Assembly: GCA_902782965.1 (NCBI GenBank)
Contig: CACZPG010000037.1
Location: 1 to 10,585 of the forward strand
From: an uncultured Lachnospiraceae bacterium
GTDB lineage: Bacteria; Bacillota; Clostridia; Lachnospirales; Lachnospiraceae
Reading direction: 5' to 3'
Length of the DNA: 10,585 nt
Part shown: positions 1 to 7,500 of the stretch, one piece after another
Layout: each line of letters opens with the position of its first letter
Numbering within the stretch: position 1 is the first letter of the stretch
Position numbers and translations under genes: made by a program
The notes under the pieces: model-generated
What the model saw: only the letters and a program-made list of their open reading frames with translations
Database searches by the model: none
Told to the model about the DNA's origin: nothing

Positions 1-1233
1 AGGATAAGAGAAATGTATCCTTATATTATGGTTGATGAATTTCAGGATACAAATCTGCTTCAATATGAGATTCTGAAACTGCTTTCTTATCCATCGGGGA
101 ATATATATGTTGTAGGTGATGATGATCAGTCTATATACGGCTTCAGAGGTGCAAGACCTGATATATTGATGCTGTTTGCTAAAGAATTTGATAATGTCAG
201 GACCTTGAGACTCTCATACAATTTCAGATGTCCTGAAAAAGTTGTCAGGATTTCCTCGGATATGATTGCTCATAATAATAACAGATTTGATAAAGAACTT
301 AAGTCGGCCAAGGGTAAATCCGGACTGGTGGAGGTAGTGGCGGTATCAGACGTTGGTAAAGAAAACGAAGAAATAATTACACGAATTAAGAATGCGGTTT
401 CTTCAGGGGTTAAGCCCGGTGATATTGCAGTTCTGTATAGAACTAATCTTGAACCGAGAAGACTGATGTATAAACTTAAGGAATTTGGAATTGATTTTTC
501 GGTCAGAGATCAGATTCCGGATCTGTTCACACATCCAATTGTGATACCGCTGGTTAATTATATTTCTTTTGCTCTGGGAAGTAACAAAAGAAGCACTTTT
601 CTAACGTTTATGAATAAACCCCTACGGTATATTCCGAGAGATTTATTAGTTAATGAAGAAATAGATCTAGAGGAACTGATGGAGAATACCGGGGACAGAG
701 ATTATTTGAAACAGGCCCTCAGAAGACTTAATTCAGAACTTAGAACTATTCAGAAACTTTCTCCGTATGCGGCTATCAACTATATCAGAGAGGCTATCGG
801 TTATAACAGCTATTTAAAAAAAATTGCAGAGGAAACCGGGGCGGATTATGATGAGTATAATGATATACTGGATGAACTTCAATCTATGACAAAGGATCTG
901 AAGGATTATTATGAATTCTATCAAATGATAGATGAATACAGAAGTATGATCAGGAATAAACAGCTTCAGCTTGATGAAGAGAGTTCCGATGATAAGGTTC
1001 AGCTTATGACACTTCATAGTGCCAAAGGCCTTGAGTTTGAAGAGGTTCATATTCTTGATGTTGTGGAAGGGTATATCCCTCACAAGAAATCCAAGCTTAT
1101 TCATGAAATAGAAGAAGAACGAAGAATGTTATATGTCGGGATGACGCGAAGCAGCAGTAAGCTTTATATGTATGTTCCTCGGATTATGAACGAAAAACCA
1201 TGTAAAAGATCCAGATTTATCAAAGATCTATGA
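1..1233 (+). CDS. UvrD/Rep-family ATP-dependent DNA helicase, 5'-truncated by window edge
   Basis: Superfamily 1A 3'-5' DNA helicase, which couples ATP hydrolysis to strand separation in repair or replication restart. The frame is open to base 1, so the first visible ATG (13) is internal and the N-terminal part with the Walker A motif lies outside; 410 residues are seen. Motifs in order: Walker B/motif II VDEFQDTN (nt 31-54), motif III GDDDQSIYGFRGA (115-153), motif IV with YNFRCP (about 208-231), motif V MTLHSAKGLEFEEVHIL (about 1006-1056), motif VI EEERRMLYVGMTR (1111-1149). The protein ends about 28 residues after motif VI, so it lacks the long C-terminal extension of PcrA/UvrD. This matches short UvrD-like helicases annotated in clostridia (recall). 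Family assignment is secure; the exact orthologue (PcrA versus a paralogue) is not. It is followed by a 47-nt AT-rich gap in which I see no convincing terminator. Confidence 0.95.
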   Translation, partial: RIREMYPYIMVDEFQDTNLLQYEILKLLSYPSGNIYVVGDDDQSIYGFRGARPDILMLFAKEFDNVRTLRLSYNFRCPEKVVRISSDMIAHNNNRFDKELKSAKGKSGLVEVVAVSDVGKENEEIITRIKNAVSSGVKPGDIAVLYRTNLEPRRLMYKLKEFGIDFSVRDQIPDLFTHPIVIPLVNYISFALGSNKRSTFLTFMNKPLRYIPRDLLVNEEIDLEELMENTGDRDYLKQALRRLNSELRTIQKLSPYAAINYIREAIGYNSYLKKIAEETGADYDEYNDILDELQSMTKDLKDYYEFYQMIDEYRSMIRNKQLQLDEESSDDKVQLMTLHSAKGLEFEEVHILDVVEGYIPHKKSKLIHEIEEERRMLYVGMTRSSSKLYMYVPRIMNEKPCKRSRFIKDL

Positions 1234-1280
1234 TTAATTATTTATAACATAATATTTTATATTTTTAAAAGGATAACGGT

Positions 1281-1823
1281 ATGACATTAGCAGATGTAAG
1301 AATTAAAATAGATAAAGTTGATTCTGAAATGAAACGGCTGTTTATTGAGAGAATGAATTTGATTGATATTATTGCTGAAATCAAAGCAGATAGCCATGAC
1401 TCGATTTATAAACCAGAAAGGGAAGCGGAAATAATAAACAGAAATTCCGCTGATATAGATGAGTATGTCAGATCTGAATATAAAGCTTTTACTAAGAAGA
1501 TAATAGGACTCAGCAGAAAATATCAATATGAAAAGCTGATAAGTAATTGTGATCCTGATTTTCTTGAAAAAATCAGAAGTATTAATGATGGTAAAGTGAA
1601 ATTCAGTTTTAAAACTCCTATAGATGGAAGAGATATTCCACGAATAATGTCATTAATAAATGATTATGAGGTTAACGTTACAGGATTTGAATTAGCAGCT
1701 GTTCCTGAAGATACCCTTATTGAGAATGTGCTGGTTCAAATTGATTATGATTCGGATAATAGTAAACACATGGCTCTCTTATTCCAGCTGAAAGAAGAAA
1801 CCTCAGACTTTATGATAGTTTAA
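1281..1823 (+). CDS. AroQ-type chorismate mutase with ACT-like C-terminal domain, no prephenate dehydratase
   Basis: Predicted cytosolic enzyme converting chorismate to prephenate, the branch point to Phe and Tyr. Residues 1-86 align with the helical chorismate mutase domain of E. coli PheA, and most active-site positions are kept by my hand alignment: Arg7, Arg24, Lys35, Arg47, Glu48, Ser78 and Gln82 (E. coli R11, R28, K39, R51, E52, S84, Q88). E. coli Asp48 corresponds to Lys44 here. Residues about 100-180 have no dehydratase motif. Their predicted strand-helix-strand-strand-helix-strand order, beginning KVKFSFKTP and ending DFMIV, resembles a divergent ACT domain, the fold that binds Phe in PheA. 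At 180 aa it is longer than a lone chorismate mutase (about 90) and far shorter than PheA (about 380). The start is supported by AAAAGGA at 1267-1273, 7 nt upstream. The chorismate mutase call is strong; the ACT call is inference from pattern only. Confidence 0.8.
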   Translation: MTLADVRIKIDKVDSEMKRLFIERMNLIDIIAEIKADSHDSIYKPEREAEIINRNSADIDEYVRSEYKAFTKKIIGLSRKYQYEKLISNCDPDFLEKIRSINDGKVKFSFKTPIDGRDIPRIMSLINDYEVNVTGFELAAVPEDTLIENVLVQIDYDSDNSKHMALLFQLKEETSDFMIV

Positions 1824-1826
1824 AAT

Positions 1827-1849
1827 ATATTCTATATATGATAGAATAT
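1827..1849. repeat. Perfect AT-rich inverted repeat between chorismate mutase and aminotransferase genes
   Basis: ATATTCTAT (1827-1835) and its exact complement ATAGAATAT (1841-1849) flank a 5-nt loop, giving a 9-bp stem that begins 3 nt after the chorismate mutase stop. It has only one G:C pair per arm and is followed by a mixed sequence (TGGTGTTTATT) rather than a clean U-run, so it would be a weak intrinsic terminator at best. It could equally be a dyad operator for the downstream gene or an RNA-processing stem. The repeat itself is certain; its role is not. Confidence 0.5.
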
Positions 1850-1894
1850 TGGTGTTTATTAACTTGATCTATAAATTAACAGGAGAGAATTAAT

Positions 1895-3100
1895 ATGAAA
1901 CTTAAAGATTTTGACCTTACGAAAGATGAACTGATTTCCATGGCAGAAACATATATGAATGAAACCTTTAAAAGGTATGATTTTATTGCTGATGAAAATC
2001 ATGATGAGGTAATCTACGATGAAAACGGCGGACAGTACCTTGATTTCCTTGGTGGAATAGCCGTTAATTCTGTTGGAGGATGTAATGAAAGGGTAATTAA
2101 AGCTATTAATGAACAGGCTTCAACCCTTATTCATGCTTCAAATTATTTCTATACTGTACCTCAGACTGTTCTTGCAAAATTAATCTGTGAATCCATAGGG
2201 ATGGATAAGGTTCAGTTTCAGAATTCAGGAGCTGAGGCTAACGAAGCTATGCTTAAGCTTGCTCGTAAGTATGGAAATGACAAATATGGAAATGGAAGAT
2301 ATAAGGTTGTAACTGCTCTTAATTCTTTCCATGGAAGAACTCTTGCAACTCTTTCTGCTACAGGACAGCCGGGAAGTGCTATTCAAAAGGGGTTTGAACC
2401 TCTTGTTGATGGCTTTAAATATGCAGAGTTCAACAATCTGGCTTCTTTTGAAGAAGCGTGTACGGAAGATGTAATTGCAGTAATGGTTGAACCGGTACAG
2501 GGAGAAGGCGGTGTATACCCCGCAACTCAGGAATTCATGCAGGGACTTAGAAAGCTTTGTGATGAGAGAGGTATGCTTCTTCTGATTGATGAAGTTCAGA
2601 CCGGCTGGGGACGTACCGGTGAGATAATGGCTTATATGAATTATGGAATTAAGCCGGATGCTGTTACCATGGCAAAGGCAATGGGTGGCGGAATGCCAAT
2701 TGCAGCTATGTGTGCGACGAATGAAGCTATGGCTGCTCTTGGCGCCGGTTCACATGGTACTACCTTCGGTGGTAATCCGGTCTGCTGTGCAGCGTCTTAT
2801 GCCGCTATAAGTGAAATTCTTGAAAAGAAGCTTTATGAGAATTCAAAAGAAATGGGACAGTATTTCCGTGATAAACTTGCAGGCCTTCCGCATGTAAAGG
2901 AAGTAAGGGGACTGGGACTTCTTGTTGGTGTTGAATTTGATAGTGATATAGCTTTGGAAATTAAGCATAATGCTTTTGATAAGAGGCTGCTTATGTCTGT
3001 TGTTAAGCCTGATACCATCAGAATGGTACCGCCGCTTGTTATAGATAAGGATGATGTAGATAAAGCTTTTGGAATAATTTCTGAATGTATACCGGAATAA
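1895..3100 (+). CDS. argD: Class III PLP-dependent aminotransferase, acetylornithine/ornithine aminotransferase type
   Basis: Fold-type I aminotransferase, 401 aa, typical length for ArgD, which converts N-acetylglutamate semialdehyde plus glutamate to N-acetylornithine in arginine synthesis. Hallmarks seen: SGAEANEAMLKLAR (111-124, PLP phosphate region), FHGRT (145-149), EPVQGEGG (199-206), DEVQTGWGRTG with Asp232 that would contact the PLP ring nitrogen, MAKAMGGGMP with Lys261 as the Schiff-base lysine, and GTTFGGNP (288-295). The start is supported by AGGAG at 1881-1885, 9 nt before ATG. No other arginine genes are in the window, so substrate is not fixed by context: ornithine, succinylornithine, 4-aminobutyrate or another omega-amino acid remain possible, and databases often label such genes only 'aspartate aminotransferase family'. 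Enzyme class near certain, ArgD identity moderate. The dyad at 1827-1849 may separate it from the gene before. Confidence 0.85.
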   Translation: MKLKDFDLTKDELISMAETYMNETFKRYDFIADENHDEVIYDENGGQYLDFLGGIAVNSVGGCNERVIKAINEQASTLIHASNYFYTVPQTVLAKLICESIGMDKVQFQNSGAEANEAMLKLARKYGNDKYGNGRYKVVTALNSFHGRTLATLSATGQPGSAIQKGFEPLVDGFKYAEFNNLASFEEACTEDVIAVMVEPVQGEGGVYPATQEFMQGLRKLCDERGMLLLIDEVQTGWGRTGEIMAYMNYGIKPDAVTMAKAMGGGMPIAAMCATNEAMAALGAGSHGTTFGGNPVCCAASYAAISEILEKKLYENSKEMGQYFRDKLAGLPHVKEVRGLGLLVGVEFDSDIALEIKHNAFDKRLLMSVVKPDTIRMVPPLVIDKDDVDKAFGIISECIPE

Positions 3101-3153
3101 GTTTTTAATAATGACTCATTTAAAACATGTGAATAAATTCAGGGAGTAGAATA

Positions 3154-4578
3154 ATGGAAAGAAAAAATGCTTGGAAGACTTACGCTAAATCAGATGAGAA
3201 GAAGATAGAAGAGCTTTGTAATGGTTACAAGGATTATCTTTTTAATGGAAAGACTGAAAGAGAAGGAACTGAATATATTATTTCCAAGGCTAAAGAAGCA
3301 GGATATATAAGTCTCGAGGATGCAATTAAGAAACAAAAGAAACTTAAAGCAGGTGATAAGATTTATTCTGTCTGCATGGGAAAGACAGTTGCCCTTTTTA
3401 ATATCGGAAAGAAATCTCTTGAAGAAGGAATGAATATTCTGGGGGCTCATCTGGATTCTCCACGCCTGGATGTAAAACAGAATCCTTTGTATGAAAATAG
3501 TGAACTCTGTTATCTTGATACACATTATTATGGCGGAATTAAGAAATATCAGTGGGTTACTCTTCCACTTGCTATACACGGTGTTGTTGTTAAAACAGAT
3601 GGTTCAAAGGCAAATATAGTGATTGGAGAAGACGATGAAGATCCTGTATTCTGTGTTTCAGATATACTTATTCATTTAGCTCAGGATCAAATGGTCAAGA
3701 AGGCAAATGTTGCTGTAGAAGGTGAGAATCTTGATCTTCTTATAGCATCCAGACCTATCAAAATCAGTAAAGACAAGAATGAAAGTGATTCCGGAAAGAA
3801 GAAAAAACCTGCCAAGGACCTGGTTAAGGAAAATGTTCTTCAGATTCTTAAAACGAAATATGATATATCTGAGGAAGATTTTATTTCTGCTGAGCTGGAA
3901 ATTGTTCCTGCCGGAAAACCTCGTGATATGGGATTGGATAAGTCCATGATCATTGCATATGGACAGGATGATAAGGTTTGTGCTTACACATCTCTTATGG
4001 CACAATTGAATGTAGTTAATCCGGACAGAACTTCCTGTACACTTCTTGTAGATAAGGAAGAGATTGGTTCAGTTGGAGCTACAGGAATGCAGTCCAGATT
4101 CTTTGAGAATTCCGTGGCTGAGATTCTTGAACTTGCCGGATATAATTCAAATCTTTCTCTTAGAAGATGTCTTGCATCTTCCTGCATGCTTTCATCTGAT
4201 GTAAGCGCAGGCTATGATCCATTATATTCAAATTGTTTCGAGTCAAAGAATGCGGCGTTTCTTGGAAGAGGAATGGTATTCAATAAGTTTACCGGTTCCA
4301 GAGGAAAGTCCGGTTCTAATGATGCAAATGCAGAATATATTGGCAAAATCAGAGGTATTCTTGAGAAGAATAAGGTATATTATCAGACTGCTGAGCTTGG
4401 AAAGGTTGATCAGGGTGGTGGTGGAACCATCGCTTACATTCTTTCATTATATGGAATGGAAGTCATTGACTGTGGGGTTGCAGTTCTTAATATGCATGCT
4501 CCATGGGAGGTTACTTCTAAGGCGGATATTTATGAAACCGAGAAAGGTTATGAAGTATTCCTGAAAGAGTGCTTTTAA
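3154..4578 (+). CDS. M18-family zinc aminopeptidase
   Basis: Cytosolic di-metal aminopeptidase (aspartyl aminopeptidase/aminopeptidase I family) that removes N-terminal residues from peptides. The 474 aa are normal for M18. Expected metal and catalytic residues are visible: His99 and Asp101 in AHLDSPRLDVK; Asp272 in GQDDKVCAYT (place of the usual LDN bridging Asp); the Glu pair 302-303 in DKEEIGSVGATGMQS; Asp349 in LSSDVSAGYDP; and His448 in NMHAPWEV. The stretches TGSRGKSGSNDA (380-391) and GKVDQGGGGTIA (416-427) are typical of the clostridial branch (recall). A Lys-rich loop at about 205-223 is probably a surface insertion. SD sequence AGGGAG at 3141-3146 is 7 nt before ATG. Only 3 nt separate its stop from the hybrid sensor gene, so the two are probably co-transcribed. 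Substrate preference (acidic versus broad) cannot be read here. Confidence 0.93.
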   Translation: MERKNAWKTYAKSDEKKIEELCNGYKDYLFNGKTEREGTEYIISKAKEAGYISLEDAIKKQKKLKAGDKIYSVCMGKTVALFNIGKKSLEEGMNILGAHLDSPRLDVKQNPLYENSELCYLDTHYYGGIKKYQWVTLPLAIHGVVVKTDGSKANIVIGEDDEDPVFCVSDILIHLAQDQMVKKANVAVEGENLDLLIASRPIKISKDKNESDSGKKKKPAKDLVKENVLQILKTKYDISEEDFISAELEIVPAGKPRDMGLDKSMIIAYGQDDKVCAYTSLMAQLNVVNPDRTSCTLLVDKEEIGSVGATGMQSRFFENSVAEILELAGYNSNLSLRRCLASSCMLSSDVSAGYDPLYSNCFESKNAAFLGRGMVFNKFTGSRGKSGSNDANAEYIGKIRGILEKNKVYYQTAELGKVDQGGGGTIAYILSLYGMEVIDCGVAVLNMHAPWEVTSKADIYETEKGYEVFLKECF

Positions 4579-4581
4579 AAT

Positions 4582-7500
4582 ATGCGATTTTTAAATGACA
4601 AAAAAACTATAGTTCTGCTTATGGTTATGGCATGTTTTCTGACATGCCTTTTTGTCGTTAATGCCTTTTCTCTGAATTTAAATGCTGAAGGCATGAATGA
4701 TGAGTTTATGCAGATTATTTATAATCAGGAAAATGGTCTTACCAGTAATGAGGTAAACTGTATTTATCAGACAGATTCGGGATATATATGGATTGGAACA
4801 GAAAGCGGACTCTATAGATATAACGGATCTGAATTCAGATTATACAATCTATGGGATACTGACAGAGATGATGTTTATTATATAAATACCCTTTTTCAGG
4901 ATTCAAAGGGGAGATTGTGGGTAGGAACAAATAATTATGGCCTTTTCTATCTTGATGGAGTAGATATCGTTCATTTTACTAACGATTATTATAATGGCGT
5001 TAAATCCATTAATGATATTTGTGAGGCTTTTGATGGCTCTATTTATGTGGCTACTGCCTATGGCTTATATTCTTATGGTGATGGTGAAGCTATTCTGGAT
5101 AGAAATGAGAGTCTTGCGGGACAGAATGTTCAGAGTATTACCAGAGTGGATAGTACTCTATGGGGAATCAGTAACGGTAACAGTATATTTTCGATAGATA
5201 AATATAACAAACTTATAGAGAAAGAAGCCTCAGAATATACTTCTGAAGATCTGTCAATAATTTCAAGCGACGAACTTGGACGGATATATATTGGAACTGC
5301 CGGTAATGATGTCATCAGCTTCAGCGGATGGAAATCCTTCAAAGTTTTGAAATCTTATTATGCAGGAATAAATGATATACTGACTTATAATGGTCACACA
5401 TATGTTTGTACTGATAACGGAGTAGGATATTTTAGATCAGATGACAGCTTTTTTAGTCTTAGTGAACTTGAAGTCAACAGCTATATTACTTCGATGATAG
5501 TTGACTATGAGGGAAATTACTGGTTCTCGTCCAAGCGTTCCGGTGTTCTTTTCATGGCAAGAAGTAAATTTACATATATCAACAAGAAATATGGCTTAAA
5601 GGACAGTATTGCCAATGCTGTATATAGTCATAACGACATGCTTTACATAGGAACAGATGATGGTCTTATCATTCTTAATTATGACGGTACGGTAATGACC
5701 AATGAACTTACTGAGTACCTTGATGGGGTTTCGGTCAGAGATATAAAAGCGGATACTGCAGGAAATATCTGGATAGCAACCTACAGAAGATATGGTGTTA
5801 TTAAAGTGTCTCCTTCTGGCAAGCTGACTGTTTACAGCCGCTCCAAGGGCTTGTCCAGTAATTATATTAACTGCCTTCTTGTTCTGAATAACGGTGATAT
5901 AGCTGTCGGAACAGAAGAGGGTATTAATCTGATCAATACCTCAGGTGAAATATATAAAACCTATGATTACGATAGCGGAATAGAATATCCTAATTTTCTC
6001 GGCCTTTATCAGAATGAAGACGGTGTTCTTTTTGCGGGTTCTGATGGTGGAGGTTTATATATTATCGATAATGATGATATTAAGAATTTTACTGAGGATG
6101 ACGGACTATCGTCAAATGTGATCACATGTTTTGCCGAAGGCGCAAACGGTCTCTGGATTGGTACCAATAATGGCCTTTCATTTTTTAATGAAACTCTGAG
6201 AAGCATAAGTATATTTGATTTCTCTAATAATATATCCAGTATTCTTATACTTAATAAAGATGTTTACATTATCGGTTCTAAAGGACTGTTTATTGCTGAT
6301 GAAGACAGTCTGCTTGGAACGACTGCATTAAATAACAGATATATTTCTTCCGGGGATGGTATTTCCAGTCCTGTCACACGAAATTCCAAAAGTATAATCT
6401 TAAATAATAAAATTTATTTATGTACCGGAAACGGTGTATTAGCTTTTGATACCAATAATATTCCTGAGAATGATATAGAGCCTAAAATAACGGTTACTGA
6501 TGTTGATGTTGACGGAATTATCATGCATTATAATCAGACCGGAGGTTCTATAACAATTCCTTCTAATACACAGCGTGTAGAAATATCTTTTGCTGTACTC
6601 AGCTTTGTTAACAGAGAGAATATTCATATTGAATATCAGCTGGAAGGTTTTGATAATGAGCCACAGATACTTACCGGAGGAGATAATCTTCAGGCTGTTT
6701 ATACTAACCTGGAAGGAGGTAAATATACCTTCTATGTTAGTGCGTCCAATGGAGATGGAGTAGAGTGTAAAGAAAAGCTTTCTTTCAATATTGAGAAGAA
6801 GCTGAAATTCTATGAATATATGCTTTTTAAATATGTGGTTTCTATTCTGATCATTATCATTATATTTGTGATTTTATTCTTTGTATTCTATCTTTACCAT
6901 AAATTTAAGGGTAAAAATCGTGAATTTGAGGATCTTTCCAAGGAACACGAGGATGCAATTAAAAGTAATACTGCCAAGACAGACTACCTGGCAAATATGA
7001 GCAACGAGATTAAGCTTCCTATAAATGCGATGATCAGTAAGGCTAATACCATGATCAAGGAAGGTTCTGTTGATATTTATACGGCTAATGAACTCAGGAC
7101 TATTATTGATAAAGGAAATGATGTCCTCGAGAAGGTTGATGAGACTATTCTTCTGGCAAGGCTGGAATCAGGAGCTGAAGAACTGGCAAATGATCCATAT
7201 TCTATCACTACGCTGATATGTGATCTATCAGACAGCATGTTAAATAAACTAAGTGATCAGCCTATTAAATTCGTAGTTGATCTGGGAGAGAATATTCCTG
7301 ATATTCTTGTGGGCGATTTTGATAAGATCAAGACTATTCTTGGTATTATTCTTGAGAATTCTATTAAGTTTACCAAGGAAGGATCAATTACTCTTTCGGT
7401 AGATTGTTATGATTATAATTCGGGAGATGAAGGAAATGTAAATCTTATCTTCAGTATTTCGGATACAGGAACGGGAATAAGTGAAGAAAGAATTACTCAT

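Noticed and set aside
1234..1280. Promoter for the chorismate mutase gene (TATAAC 1243-1248, TAATAT 1250-1255)
   Set aside because: Neither -10-like hexamer has an acceptable -35 at 16-18 nt, and such hexamers are expected by chance in a gap this AT-rich.
3190..3579. 129-codon antisense open frame opposite the aminopeptidase gene
   Set aside because: It mirrors a strongly conserved M18 coding region, has an unlikely composition rich in Ile, Phe and Cys, and shows no recognisable motif; it is a shadow of low-GC codon use.
3676..4005. 109-codon antisense open frame inside the aminopeptidase gene
   Set aside because: Same reason: overlaps verified coding sequence, no SD of note and no family resemblance.
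4214..4564. 116-codon frame on the + strand, shifted relative to the aminopeptidase
   Set aside because: Lies entirely within the aminopeptidase region carrying conserved Asp349 and His448 motifs; the alternative product has no recognisable domain.
4642..4647. Lipoprotein signal at Cys22 of the sensor (FLTC)
   Set aside because: The residues before Cys22 do not fit the L-[AS]-[GA]-C lipobox, so a standard signal or anchor helix is more likely.
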